This document shows, piece after piece, positions 51,402-62,576 of a stretch of DNA of 64,000 nucleotides. The stretch is taken from NCBI RefSeq assembly GCF_001280065.1, contig NZ_LGEA01000105.1, forward strand, positions 4,799 through 68,798, read 5' to 3'. The DNA is from Streptomyces sp. NRRL B-1140. GTDB taxonomy: Bacteria; Actinomycetota; Actinomycetes; Streptomycetales; Streptomycetaceae. The position numbers and the translations under genes were made by a program. Below the pieces are notes generated by a model, which had not been told where the DNA came from, made no database searches, and was given only the letters and a program-made list of their open reading frames with translations. Positions within the stretch are counted from its first letter, which is position 1, and the number at the start of each line of letters is the position of its first letter.

Positions 51402-52415
51402 GTGAGAAGCTTCCGGTCCGTCGACACCTCACCCGTGGAACTGCCGCTGATCCCGCCCATGCTCGCCACGTCCGGCACCCTGCCACCCACCGCGCAGGAC
51501 ACGCGGTGGGCCTACGAGACCAAGCAGGACGGCCAGCGGGTGGTGATCTATCTGCCCGGGGACGGCAGTGTGCTGCTGCGCGCCCGATCCGGGGACGACA
51601 TCACCGGCGCCTATCCCGAACTCCGGCCGCTCGGCACCGCCCTCGGCGCCACCGCCGCCGTACTGGACGGGGAGGTCATGGCCCTGGACGCCGAGGGCCG
51701 CGCCAGCTTCCAGTTGCTGCAGTCCCGGATGGGCCTGGCCCACGCACCCGCCAGGGCCGCGCGGCGGGCGGCGGAGGTCCCGGTCCATCTCGTGCTGTTC
51801 GACGTGATGCATGTGGAGAACCACTCCCTGCTGCGGCTCCCCTACGCTCGCCGCCGCACGACGCTGGAGGACCTCGGCCTCGCCGGACCCTCGTGGTCGA
51901 CCCCGCGGGCGCTCGTCGGCCACGGCGCCGAGGCCCTGCGCGCCACCCGGGAGCACGGGCTGGAGGGCCTGGTCTGCAAGCGACTGGACTCCGTGTACGA
52001 ACCGGGGATTCGCTCCCGGGCCTGGATCAAGATCCGTAACATGCGCACCGAGGACGTCCTGGTCGGCGGCTGGCAGCCCGGCAAGGGTCGACTCACCGGC
52101 CTGCCGGGCGCGGTGCTGGTCGGGCAGCGCGCCGCGGGACGGCTGCGCTACGTCGGCAGCGTCGGCACCGGCTGGAGCGAGGCCGAACGCGCCGAGCTGG
52201 CCGCGCTGTTGCGGGCCGCCGCGACCGACGTCTGCCCCTTCGACCCCGCCCCGCGCGCTCCGGGGGCGCATTGGGTCGTGCCCCGCCTGGTGGGCGAGGT
52301 CCGCTACAGCACCCGCACCCGGGAGGGGCTGCTGAGGCAGCCGTCCTGGCTGCGGCTGCGGCCCGACCTGGCACCCGAGGACGCGGCGGCGGACATCCCG
52401 GACGACCTGGTCTGA
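51402..52415 (+). CDS. Small ATP-dependent DNA ligase, 337 aa
   Basis: This is a LigC/LigD-type ATP-dependent ligase. Motif I with the nucleophilic Lys is YETKQDGQRVV, motif III is VLDGEVMALD, motif IV is GLEGLVCKRLDS and motif V is SRAWIKIR; an OB-fold domain follows (VLVGGWQPGKGRLTG). I chose the GTG at 51402 with a CCGGAG site; a GTG at 51333 adds 23 Arg-rich residues. It could work with the separate LigD phosphoesterase at 46867 in end joining. No Ku gene is in the window. Confidence 0.88.
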   Translation: MRSFRSVDTSPVELPLIPPMLATSGTLPPTAQDTRWAYETKQDGQRVVIYLPGDGSVLLRARSGDDITGAYPELRPLGTALGATAAVLDGEVMALDAEGRASFQLLQSRMGLAHAPARAARRAAEVPVHLVLFDVMHVENHSLLRLPYARRRTTLEDLGLAGPSWSTPRALVGHGAEALRATREHGLEGLVCKRLDSVYEPGIRSRAWIKIRNMRTEDVLVGGWQPGKGRLTGLPGAVLVGQRAAGRLRYVGSVGTGWSEAERAELAALLRAAATDVCPFDPAPRAPGAHWVVPRLVGEVRYSTRTREGLLRQPSWLRLRPDLAPEDAAADIPDDLV

Positions 52416-52557
52416 AACGACGGCCGCCGGCCGAGTGTTGGGCTGCGATTCACTGTTCAGATCCTCCGCCCCTCTTGGCATGGACGCGTTCAACCTGGAA
52501 GCTGAACGTCCCTTTCCCCCACAGCCGTTGGGCTGCGCCCGGACCAAGGAGGACGCA

Positions 52558-53334
52558 GTGTCGTCACGCCCGTTCGCCCGCCACCGCAGGAGATGGATTA
52601 CCGGAGCGGCCGGTGCCGCCGTCCTCGTCCTCGCGGTCCCCGCCACGGCCCACGCCGCCCCGCCGTCGGCACTGCCCGCCAACGCGGACGCGCTGGAGCA
52701 GACGTACCAACCGGCCTACGACTACGACACGGACGGCTGCTACTCCACGCCCGCGATCGGCCCCGACGGCACCGTGAACGGCGGGCTCAATCCGACCGGC
52801 GCCCTGAACGGCAACTGCCGGGACGCCACGGACCTCGACAACACCAACGGCTACGCGCGCTCCAAGTGCAACAACGGCTGGTGCGCCATCCTGTACGCCC
52901 TCTACTTCGAGAAGGACCAGGCCGTGGCCGGCAGCGGCATCGGAGGCCACCGGCACGACTTCGAGCATGTCGCGGTGTTCGTGCAGGACAACCAGGTCAA
53001 GTACGTCTCGACGTCCAACCACGGCGGGTTCACCGTGCACGCGGCCTCCACGATCCGCTTCGACGGCACGCACGCCAAGATCGTGTACCACAAGGACGGC
53101 ATCAGCACGCACTGCTTCCGCGCCGCGAACACGAACGACGAGCCGCCGGAGAACCACAAGCGCGCCTGGCAGTACCCGGCGCTGGTCGGCTGGAACGGCT
53201 ATCCCGCAGGAGTGCGCGACAAGCTCACGTCGTACGACTTCGGCAGCGCCAACTTCGGCCTGAAGGACGGCAACTTCGCCAACCACCTCGCGAAGGCCAA
53301 GCCCTCCGGCATCGCCTTCGACCCGTACGCCTGA
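52558..53334 (+). CDS. Secreted NPP1-like (necrosis-inducing) protein, 258 aa
   Basis: The protein has an N-terminal signal with twin-arginine-like [19 protein letters not shown] and a probable cleavage after ATAHA. The NPP1/NLP signature heptapeptide is GHRHDFE in place of GHRHDWE. Cys pairs occur in [26 protein letters not shown] and THCFRAANT. Many NLPs are plant cytolysins; saprophytic bacteria have them too and the role is not settled. GTG start with AAGGAGGACGCA. It is monocistronic. Confidence 0.88.
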   Translation: MSSRPFARHRRRWITGAAGAAVLVLAVPATAHAAPPSALPANADALEQTYQPAYDYDTDGCYSTPAIGPDGTVNGGLNPTGALNGNCRDATDLDNTNGYARSKCNNGWCAILYALYFEKDQAVAGSGIGGHRHDFEHVAVFVQDNQVKYVSTSNHGGFTVHAASTIRFDGTHAKIVYHKDGISTHCFRAANTNDEPPENHKRAWQYPALVGWNGYPAGVRDKLTSYDFGSANFGLKDGNFANHLAKAKPSGIAFDPYA

Positions 53335-53515
53335 CGCCCGTCGTCCGGCTGGAGCCGCGGGGCTGCGGCCGGGCCCGTCTTCCGCCGGGACCCGGCACGC
53401 CGCGAGGGGAACGCCACACCGCGGGGCGATCCGCTCGCACCGAACTGGCGTTCTCCGCACGGCGGTCGGGGAGGTACGGCACGAACGCCCCCGCGGGAGG
53501 GTCTATCGTGTCCGC

Positions 53516-54451
53516 ATGTCCGTCCCCGAACTGATTCGCATCGTCTCCCGCGACTCCCCCATGGCCCTCGCCCAGGTGGAGCACGTGCGGGCCGAGTTGG
53601 CCGCCGCCCATCCCGGAGTGCGCACCGAGGTCGTTCCGGTGAAGACCACCGGTGACAAGTGGCTGGGCGATCTGTCCCAGGTCGAGGGCAAGGGCGCGTT
53701 CACCAAGGAGGTCGACGCGGCACTGCTGGCCGGTGAGGCCGACCTCGCCGTGCACTGTGTGAAGGACGTGCCCGCCGACCGGCCGCTCCCGGCGGGCACG
53801 GTCTTCGCCGCGTTCCTGAAGCGGGACGACATCCGCGACGCCCTGATCCACCCGGGCGGGCTCACCCTGGACGAGCTGCCGGCCGGGACGCGGATCGGCA
53901 CCTCGTCGGTGCGCCGCGTCGCGCAGCTGGCCGCCACGCATCCCCACCTGGAGTGCGTGCCGTTCCGGGGCAACGCCAACAAGCGACTCACGAAGCTGGC
54001 CGCCGGGGAGGCCGACGCCCTGCTGCTCGCGGTCTCCGGCCTGGAGCGCATCGGCCGTGCGGACGTGATCAGCGAGGTCCTCTCGACGGAGACGATGATG
54101 CCGCCCATCGGGGCCGGTGTACTGGCGCTGCAGTGCCGTGAGGACGACGCCGCGCTGATCGACGCGGTGAGCGGCCTCGGGGACCCGGACACCTACCGGG
54201 AGACCACCGCCGAGCGCATGTTCCTGCACGTCCTCCAGGGCCACTGCAACAGCCCCATCGCCGGGTTCGCACAGGTGGACCGCAGTGGCGAACTGTCCCT
54301 GCGGGCCTGCGTGTTCACCCCGGACGGCAAGACGCGGCTCAACGCCCACGAGTGGGCGGGCCGGCTGGACCCGGCCACCCTCGGCACCTCGGTCGCCGTG
54401 GCCCTGCTGCGCCAGGGTGCCCGCGAGATCATCGACGGCATTCCGCACTGA
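53516..54451 (+). CDS. hemC: Hydroxymethylbilane synthase
   Basis: The enzyme polymerises four porphobilinogens into hydroxymethylbilane for haem, vitamin B12 and sirohaem. The N-terminal [20 protein letters not shown] and the [18 protein letters not shown] segment are family hallmarks. The dipyrromethane cofactor Cys is in [14 protein letters not shown]. Length is 311 residues, normal. It stands apart from other haem genes, so it may be a second copy used for a particular pathway or stress; the window cannot tell. It is followed convergently by the hypothetical gene at 54475. Confidence 0.93.
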   Translation: MSVPELIRIVSRDSPMALAQVEHVRAELAAAHPGVRTEVVPVKTTGDKWLGDLSQVEGKGAFTKEVDAALLAGEADLAVHCVKDVPADRPLPAGTVFAAFLKRDDIRDALIHPGGLTLDELPAGTRIGTSSVRRVAQLAATHPHLECVPFRGNANKRLTKLAAGEADALLLAVSGLERIGRADVISEVLSTETMMPPIGAGVLALQCREDDAALIDAVSGLGDPDTYRETTAERMFLHVLQGHCNSPIAGFAQVDRSGELSLRACVFTPDGKTRLNAHEWAGRLDPATLGTSVAVALLRQGAREIIDGIPH

Positions 54452-54474
54452 CCCCGTGACGTCCTGACGCCGGA

Positions 54475-54996
54475 TCAGGCGGTGCCTTCCTCCGCCTGGT
54501 CCCGCAGGAAGACGCTCACCTGGTGCGCCAGGCTGTCGCGCACCGCGCCCTGCTGACCGCCGACGGCCCCCTCGTGCGCGCCGATGCCGCCCGACCACAG
54601 CCGGCGGTCGGTCCACTCCTCCTCGACGCGCAGCTGCACCTGGACGTCCACCAGGCTCAGGGACGCCTCGGCGCCGGCCGCGTACAGCACGGCGGTGGCC
54701 CGGCGCAGCGGGTAGACGTCGAAGCCCTCGATGAACTGCGAGTTGCGCCAGTCGATGAAGGCGCTCTCCCCGTCCGGACCGAGGCGGACGTCGATCTGGC
54801 CGTCCTCCAGGTGCACACCGAGATGACGGCTGCCGCGGTTCTCGACCGTCACGCGGAGGCAGAAGTACGTCAGCCCCTCGGCGGCGTCGTCCCGGCCGCG
54901 GGGCGGCTCGGCCGGTTCCAGACGGTGGACGCGGACGCGCAGACCGGCATGCTCGTCGTACTCCTGCCAGTCCCCGACCACGTTCGGCTCGTACAC
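54475..54996 (-). CDS. Hypothetical protein, 173 aa
   Basis: The family is not recognised. The protein begins MYEPNVVGDWQEYDEHAGLR, has beta-strand-like stretches (YFCLRVTVENRGSRHLGVHL, FIEGFDVYPLRRATAVLY) and a charged C-terminal segment; TVENRGSRHLGV looks like an immunoglobulin-like or DUF4352-type beta sandwich. No signal peptide is visible. The GTG start at 54996 has an uncertain ribosome-binding site. Confidence 0.6.
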   Translation of the reverse strand: MYEPNVVGDWQEYDEHAGLRVRVHRLEPAEPPRGRDDAAEGLTYFCLRVTVENRGSRHLGVHLEDGQIDVRLGPDGESAFIDWRNSQFIEGFDVYPLRRATAVLYAAGAEASLSLVDVQVQLRVEEEWTDRRLWSGGIGAHEGAVGGQQGAVRDSLAHQVSVFLRDQAEEGTA

Positions 54997-55188
54997 GCTG
55001 CACCCTCTCGACCTCTGGAAGCTGCTTCCTATCTGTGGTCTCAGCGCACTGTCAAATGAGCAGAATGCGCTGTGGCCTGGCAGTTCATCCTTTTTGATCG
55101 GTGATCAAGCCGTGCCCAGCGGTTATCCGGAAAGAGCGGGTGAAAGCGCTTGCCCGGGCGTGCCGCACATCACTTCCACGAGTGAAGA

Positions 55189-56049
55189 TCAACGGGCCAG
55201 ACGGCCCAGCAGGGCCGAGGCCGCGGTGACGCCGAGTGCGGCGGCGACGAGCAGCACCGCGAAGTCGGACGCCAGATGGTGGGGCGTGCCCAGGAGGAGG
55301 CCGCGCAGGGCGTCCACCTCGTAACTGAGCGGGTTGGCCGTGCTGACGGCCTGGAGCCAGCCCGGCATCACGGACACCGGGTACAGGGCGTTGGAGCCGA
55401 AGAACAGCGGCATGGTGATCGCCTGGCCGATGCCCATGAGGCGGTCACGGCTGAGGACGATGCCGGCGATGGTCATCGACAGGCAGGAGAAGAAGGCCGA
55501 CCCGAGGACGACGATCGCGGCGACGGCGATCAGCTTGAGCGGGTTCCAGGTCAGGGCCACGCCGAGCAGTGCCGCGATGAGGAGCACCACGACGGCCTGG
55601 ACGAGCGACTTCACCCCGGCCGCGAAAGCCTTGCCGGTGATCAGGGCCGACCGCGGAGTCGGCGTGACGAGGAGCTTGTTGAGGACACCGGCGTCGCGCT
55701 CCCAGATGATCTGGATGCCGTAGAAGATGGCGATGAACATCGCGGACTGGGCGATGATGCCGGGCGCCAGGTAGTCGACGTAGGGGATGCCGCCGGTGGG
55801 GATCGCCCTGATGCGGGTGAAGGTCTGACCGAAGATCAGCAGCCAGAGGGCCGGCTGGACCGCGCGGGTGTACAACTCGGTGCGGTCATGGCGCAGTTTC
55901 TGCAGTTCCACCGCGCACATCGCGCCGACGCGGGCGGGCAGCAGGCGCCAACCGGCGCGCGGCGCCGGGGGTTTGAGCAGCAGGTCGATGCCGCGGGCGC
56001 GGGCGGGGTCAGCCGACACGCCGCGCGGTGCGGCGGGTGCTTCGGACAT
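55189..56049 (-). CDS. ABC-2 type transporter permease, 286 aa
   Basis: This is an ABC-2 permease for drug or lipid export. The EXXX-type motif NPLSYEVDALRGLLLG is typical of the family near the C-terminus. Six hydrophobic helices are visible (WLLIFGQTF, GIIAQSAMFIAIFYGI, LVQAVVVLLIAALLGVAL, LIAVAAIVVLGSAFF, GQAITMPLFFGSNALYP, FAVLLVAAALGVTAA). The start at 56049 (MSEAPAAP) is preferred; it lies inside the ATPase gene's last 40 bases, so the two are tightly coupled. Confidence 0.9.
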   Translation of the reverse strand: MSEAPAAPRGVSADPARARGIDLLLKPPAPRAGWRLLPARVGAMCAVELQKLRHDRTELYTRAVQPALWLLIFGQTFTRIRAIPTGGIPYVDYLAPGIIAQSAMFIAIFYGIQIIWERDAGVLNKLLVTPTPRSALITGKAFAAGVKSLVQAVVVLLIAALLGVALTWNPLKLIAVAAIVVLGSAFFSCLSMTIAGIVLSRDRLMGIGQAITMPLFFGSNALYPVSVMPGWLQAVSTANPLSYEVDALRGLLLGTPHHLASDFAVLLVAAALGVTAASALLGRLAR

Positions 56050-56992
56050 CGCGGAAATCACCTGCCTCGTCGTCGAGACCACTGCCTGCCACGTCCCGGA
56101 AGACGTCCTCCAGCGTCGGCAGCGCGCCCCGGGCCGCGCCCGCGGCACGGCGTCGGGCGCCGAGCCCTTCCCGGAGCTCGGCCGGGGTACCGAGGGCCCT
56201 GATCCGGCCGCGGTGCATCAGGGCGACCCGGTCGCAGTACTGGTCGGCCTCGTCCATGTAGTGGGTGGTCACGAGCACGGTCATGCCGGTGGCTTCGCGG
56301 ACGGCGCCGATGTGCTCCCACACACCGGTGCGGGCGATCGGATCAAGGCCGATCGTGGGCTCGTCGAGGATCAGCAGCCGGGGGGCACTGACCAGTGCCT
56401 GGGCGAGCTCGAGCCGGCGGACCATGCCGCCGGAGTACGTGGCGGCGAGCCGGTCGGCGGCGTCGGTGAGGTCGACGGCGGCCAGCGCCTGGGCGACGCG
56501 CTCGGCGCGCTCGGCGCGGGACACGTCGAAGACCCGGGCGAACAGGGCCACGTTCTCCCGTCCGGTGAGTCCGGCGTCCGCGGACAGTTGCTGCGGCACA
56601 TAGCCGAGCAGGCGCCGTACGGCCATGCGGTCCCCGGCGGCGTCGTGGCCGAGGACGCGGACCATGCCGGCGGGCACGGGCAGCAGGGTGGTGATGCAGC
56701 GGATGGCGGTGGTCTTGCCCGCGCCGTTGGGTCCGAGCAGGCCGAAGACCTCACCCTGCCGGACGGTGAGGTCGAGTCCGTCCACGGCGTTGGTGTCACC
56801 GAAGGCGTAGACGAGCCCGGTACAGGCGACGGCGTCGGCACGGGGGCCGGGTGCGTCGGGCCGGGAGGTGGTCTCGCCGCCCCGGAGGCCGCTCTCGCCG
56901 GCCCGGGAACCGGGCGCCTGGACCCGCGGAACGGGCTCGTCGGCCCGCGGAGCATGCTCGTCGGCCCGGGGCGGGGCAGGTTCCCATGTCAT
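56009..56992 (-). CDS. ABC transporter ATPase (DrrA type), 327 aa
   Basis: This is the ATPase partner of the ABC-2 permease. Walker A is GLLGPNGAGKTTAIRC, the signature is YSGGMVRRLELAQALV, and Walker B is LLILDEPTIGLDPIART, which is the DrrA-type sequence. The start at 56992 (MTWEPAPPRADE) overlaps the MarR stop by ATGA; the N-terminal 50 residues are repetitive Pro/Arg/Ala sequence. The gene order marR-ATPase-permease is typical of a drug exporter repressed by its own regulator. Confidence 0.92.
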   Translation of the reverse strand: MTWEPAPPRADEHAPRADEPVPRVQAPGSRAGESGLRGGETTSRPDAPGPRADAVACTGLVYAFGDTNAVDGLDLTVRQGEVFGLLGPNGAGKTTAIRCITTLLPVPAGMVRVLGHDAAGDRMAVRRLLGYVPQQLSADAGLTGRENVALFARVFDVSRAERAERVAQALAAVDLTDAADRLAATYSGGMVRRLELAQALVSAPRLLILDEPTIGLDPIARTGVWEHIGAVREATGMTVLVTTHYMDEADQYCDRVALMHRGRIRALGTPAELREGLGARRRAAGAARGALPTLEDVFRDVAGSGLDDEAGDFRDVRSTRRTARRVG

Positions 56993-57444
56993 GATTCCTC
57001 GGCCTCCTCGTGCAGGGTGTCGGCCAGTTTGCGCAGGGCCGGGATCGCCGCGTGCAGCGCCTGACGGTCCGCTTCGTCGAGGCGCGCGACCTGGCGGCGT
57101 ACGAGTTCGGCACGGCGTCTGCGCCACTCGCCCAGTCGCTCCCCGGCGGCCGCGGTGGGCAGTAGCCGGGCCGCCCGCCGGTCGGCGGGGTCGGTCTCGC
57201 GGGTCAGGTAGCCGGCCCTCGCCAGCTGGTTGACCAGGGTGGACACCGAGTTGGCCGCCAGAGCGAGGTCCCTGGCCGCCTCGGAGATGCCGACGCCGGG
57301 TCGCGCCTCGACCAGGCGCAGCAGTTCCACCTCGGCGCCGCGCAGTCGCGGGTCGGGCATCTGCCGCCGCAGGCGCCGTCGAATCAGCCGCTGAACGCCC
57401 ACGAGCGCGTCGGCCAGTTCATCAGGGAAGGTCTCCGGCTCCAT
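56989..57444 (-). CDS. MarR-family regulator, 151 aa
   Basis: This is a winged-helix regulator of the downstream ABC exporter. The HTH is GISEAARDLALAANSVSTLVNQLARAG (recognition helix SVSTLVNQL), followed by the wing YLTRETDPADRRAARLLPT. The start at 57444 (MEPETFPDELADAL) has no ribosome-binding site, which suggests a leaderless message beginning at or near the operator. A 23-bp palindrome centred on 57465 lies just upstream and is the probable binding site. Confidence 0.9.
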   Translation of the reverse strand: MEPETFPDELADALVGVQRLIRRRLRRQMPDPRLRGAEVELLRLVEARPGVGISEAARDLALAANSVSTLVNQLARAGYLTRETDPADRRAARLLPTAAAGERLGEWRRRRAELVRRQVARLDEADRQALHAAIPALRKLADTLHEEAEES

Positions 57445-57453
57445 GCGGCCGAG

Positions 57454-57476
57454 ATTAGCTCTGTAGCAGAGGTAAT
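57454..57476. promoter_or_regulatory. Probable MarR operator (23-bp palindrome)
   Basis: Two ten-base arms, ATTAGCTCTG and CAGAGGTAAT, face each other around TAG; nine of ten pairs match. It lies ten bases upstream of the marR start, the usual place for an autorepression site. Nearby, the sequence TTGACCT appears twice on the minus strand and may be the -35 of the promoter. Confidence 0.75.
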
Positions 57477-57706
57477 CGATCCAAGGCGAGGTCAAGACAG
57501 GTCAAGAGACGTACCGGAAATGGCAGCGACCTTGAGGGCGCCCCCATCCCCCAAATGCCGTATTGTCTGAATTGTCAGTGCTTCGGACAGGAGGCACGTA
57601 TATGGGGAGCCGGCCGCCCCGACTCCCGGTGCTTTCCGTGAGGTCCGAGGCCGCGCTTCCCACGGTGTCTGTCCCTATTCAGCACCTGCTCAGGGAGGTG
57701 CGCACC

Positions 57707-58498
57707 ATGCGTATCGCCGGCAGCACCCGAACGCACCCCCACGACGACGCCCCCGACACCGCGGCGGCGTTCGCCCGCCTGGCACGGCTGCCCGAGGGGT
57801 CCGAGCGCAAAGCCCTGCGGGACGAGCTGGTCGAGGCCTGGCTCCCCATGGCCGAGCGGATCGCCGTCCGATTCCGTGGCCGCGGCGAGTCCCTCGAAGA
57901 CCTCTACCAGGTGGCGGCTCTCGGCCTCGTGAAGGCGGTCGACCACTACGACCCGGCCCGCGGCAACGCCTTCGAGGCGTACGCGGTGCCTACCGTCACC
58001 GGCGAGATCAAGCGCCACTTCCGTGACCACATGTGGACGCTGCACGTGCCCCGCCGGGTCCAGGACCTGCGCAACCGGGTGCGGCACGCCGTCAAGGAGC
58101 TGTCCCAGACGACCCCGGGGCGCGCCCCCACGGTCGCCGAGATCGCCGAGTTCGCCCAGCTCACCGACGGTGAGGTACGCACCGGCATGGAGGCGCTGGA
58201 GTGCTTCTCCGCCCTGTCGCTGGAGGCGGAGATGCCCGGGACCGACGGCTACGCCCTCGGCGACGCCCTCGGCGGGCCCGACCCGGCCTTCGACATCGTC
58301 GTCAACCGGGTGGCCGTACGGCCCTGCCTCGAGGCGCTGCCGGAGCGCGAACGGATCATCCTCTACCTGCGGTTCTTCAAGGGCATGACGCAGAGCCGTA
58401 TCGCCGAACAGCTCGGCATCTCGCAGATGCACGTCTCCAGGCTGCTCAGCAGTTGCTTCGCCCATCTGCGTGAGGAGCTGCTCGCCGAGGCAAGCTGA
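57707..58498 (+). CDS. SigB/SigF/SigG-family RNA polymerase sigma factor, 263 aa
   Basis: This is a SigB/SigF-type alternative sigma factor for stress or development. Region 2 includes EDLYQVAALGLVKAVDHYDP and FEAYAVPTVTGEIKRHFRDH; region 3 follows; region 4.2 has LGISQMHVSRLLSSCFAHLRE. ATG 57707 has GGAGGTG six bases upstream, while a longer frame from 57563 lacks support. No anti-sigma gene is adjacent, but the SpoIIE phosphatase at 47539 and HATPase-like protein at 62073 could belong to the same network. It is divergent from marR. Confidence 0.9.
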   Translation: MRIAGSTRTHPHDDAPDTAAAFARLARLPEGSERKALRDELVEAWLPMAERIAVRFRGRGESLEDLYQVAALGLVKAVDHYDPARGNAFEAYAVPTVTGEIKRHFRDHMWTLHVPRRVQDLRNRVRHAVKELSQTTPGRAPTVAEIAEFAQLTDGEVRTGMEALECFSALSLEAEMPGTDGYALGDALGGPDPAFDIVVNRVAVRPCLEALPERERIILYLRFFKGMTQSRIAEQLGISQMHVSRLLSSCFAHLREELLAEAS

Positions 58499-58533
58499 GG
58501 CCAGGGGGCGGCCGGCCCTCGTGCTTCCCCGGG

Positions 58534-58854
58534 TCACCCCTCCGGCGGTGGTCCGGGGATCTGCGTCGGTCCGGCGCGGTCGAGGGCGTCCTCCAGCGCG
58601 GCCCGGATCTCCTCGGGCATCAGGCCCGTGCGTCCCCAGACGAGGATCAGCTCGGCGACGTTGCGCAGCTTGATGTTGGTGTGCTGGGAGACCTCCTTGA
58701 GCACGGCCCACCCCTGATCGGGTGAGATCCGGCCGAGCGCCACCACCATCCCGATCGCCTGGTCCACGACGGCGTGGGAGACGACCGCCTCCTTCAGCTG
58801 CTGGACCTCTTCCTGGAGTTCGAGGATCCGATCCGAGCCCCCGTCCGTGGGCAT
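58534..58854 (-). CDS. ANTAR-domain RNA-binding regulator, 106 aa
   Basis: The ATG at 58854 has GGAGGTG at five bases. The protein begins with a coiled coil (ILELQEEVQQLKEAVVSHAV) and continues as an ANTAR domain with DQAIGMVVALGRISPDQGW, IKLRNVAELIL and LMPEEIRAALEDAL. ANTAR proteins bind dual-hairpin RNA to prevent transcription termination. There is no GAF or receiver domain, so it depends on another signal. It is convergent with the sigma gene and shares its 3' space. Confidence 0.88.
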   Translation of the reverse strand: MPTDGGSDRILELQEEVQQLKEAVVSHAVVDQAIGMVVALGRISPDQGWAVLKEVSQHTNIKLRNVAELILVWGRTGLMPEEIRAALEDALDRAGPTQIPGPPPEG

Positions 58855-59100
58855 GGTCACCTCCGGGTCCGGTGCGCCGCTGCGCCGGAGGTCCCACCGG
58901 ATGCTTGAGTACCTGGACGCAGTGTCCGACCCATCCATCGTCGTCACTCGGTCCGCCCGGTGCCACCGGGGCGGACCAGGCCGGACGCCGTTTCGGCGCC
59001 CTCGCCGGGGTACTCGGCAGGCGCCCACAGCGGTTCCGGTTGGACACTGGTGTCAATCCTCCGGTGGCTGCCAGGCCGACGAGATCAGGACGCGACTGCC

Positions 59101-59904
59101 ATGAACCACGACATGCCCACCTCCTCCGGCACGAAGGACGTCGTCTCATCACACTCCGTGTTCGGCGCGCCCTGCTGGGTGAGCCTGACGAGCCGGGACG
59201 TCAAGGCCACCGAGGAGTTCTACGGTGCCGTGCTGGGCTGGCAGTGGCGCCCGGCGAAGCTGGGCGACCGGTTCCGGATCGCGCTGGTGGACGGCTCGCC
59301 GGTGGCCGGCATCGCGGGGGTGGCGACCATGTGGCAGATGGCGGTGGCGTGGACGCCGTACTTCGCGGTGCGCAGCGCGGACGAAGCGGCGGCCAGGGTG
59401 CAGGAGCGCATGGGTACGGTCGCGGTGGGTCCGATCTCCCTGCCGCCCGGGCGGGCGGCATTGCTGGCAGACCGGGACGGGGCGACCTTCGGCATCTGGG
59501 AGGGTGACCTCTTCACCGACTGGGAGACCTGGCGCAACGCGCAGCCGGCCTTCATCACACTCCACACCCGGGACGCCTTCGACGCGGCGATCTTCTACGG
59601 CGAGATCCTCGAATGGGCGACCGAGCGGCCTGGCTGCTGCGAGGTCCACTACGAGGGCGGCGAGGTCGTGCTGCGCAGTCGCGGGGACGTGGTGGCGCGG
59701 ATCGAGTCGGGGGCTCTGGAAGCGGCCCCCGACCCCGCGATCCGGCCGCACTGGCAGGTCCACTTCTCCGTCGACGACGTGGAGGCCTGCGCCCGGGCGG
59801 CGGAGCTCCACGGCGGCAGCGTGCTGTCCAAGGGCAGCGACGAGGCGGTGCTGCGCGACCATGACGGCGCGCAGTTCACGGTGACCGCGCGCCGCGACCG
59901 CTGA
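59101..59904 (+). CDS. VOC-family protein (two glyoxalase-like modules), 267 aa
   Basis: This is a two-module vicinal-oxygen-chelate protein. Each module has the strand pattern of the family: FGAPCWVSLTSRDVKATEEF and FIYGAVLGWQ-type loops in the first, FITLHTRDAFDAAIFYGEIL in the second, and HWQVHFSVDDVEACARAAEL near the end. Metal-binding His/Glu residues are only partly present. Such proteins act as dioxygenases, isomerases or resistance proteins; no specific role is seen. There is little ribosome-binding site. Confidence 0.87.
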   Translation: MNHDMPTSSGTKDVVSSHSVFGAPCWVSLTSRDVKATEEFYGAVLGWQWRPAKLGDRFRIALVDGSPVAGIAGVATMWQMAVAWTPYFAVRSADEAAARVQERMGTVAVGPISLPPGRAALLADRDGATFGIWEGDLFTDWETWRNAQPAFITLHTRDAFDAAIFYGEILEWATERPGCCEVHYEGGEVVLRSRGDVVARIESGALEAAPDPAIRPHWQVHFSVDDVEACARAAELHGGSVLSKGSDEAVLRDHDGAQFTVTARRDR

Positions 59905-59913
59905 TCCTCGACG

Positions 59914-62072
<2,159 letters not shown>

Positions 62073-62076
<4 letters not shown>

Positions 62077-62576
62077 CGCGCGTCCTCCAGCAGGACGTCG
62101 GCCGGACCGGCCAGCTGCACGAGGTGCTCCTCACGGGGCACGTCGAGGCCCTCGCTCTCGCGCGGGGCGGGGGCGGTGGGCACCAGCGGGACGCGTTCAC
62201 CGGCGCGGGCGCGCTGCGAGAACCAGATGACCTTGCTGCCTGTTTCGGTCGCGCAGCAGCCCCAGCCGTCGCTCATGGCCGCGAGGTGCTCCAGGCAGCC
62301 TCGCAGCTCCTGGTCCGGTCGCAGGGCGCGGTCGTTGTCCCCGATGGCGGTGATCAGGTGCTGCCCGTTCCACCACATCTCGATCGACGTGTTCTTGTCC
62401 GTGGCGTGTTCGTCGATGGCGTTGAGCAGCATCTCGGCACCGCCGCACACGGGCTGGACGAGGTTGTCCAGGTCCCAGAACTTCAGGTGAGCGGCCAGAA
62501 TGCGGCTGACCTGTCCCACCCGTTCCGGGCTGACTTCCACGTCGAGGTGGTAGTAGCAGGGCACTGCGGTCTTCAT
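62073..62576 (-). CDS. Anti-sigma-like HATPase protein, 167 aa
   Basis: The start at 62576 ([20 protein letters not shown]) has GAGGAG ten bases upstream. The N-box-like segment is [15 protein letters not shown] and the following GDNDRALRP could be the G1 region; this resembles RsbW-type ATPases. A ribosome-binding site and GTGA coupling to glgX show it is the operon leader. It could link the glycogen enzyme to the sigma/anti-sigma stress network, but this is inferred only from fold and context. Confidence 0.75.
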
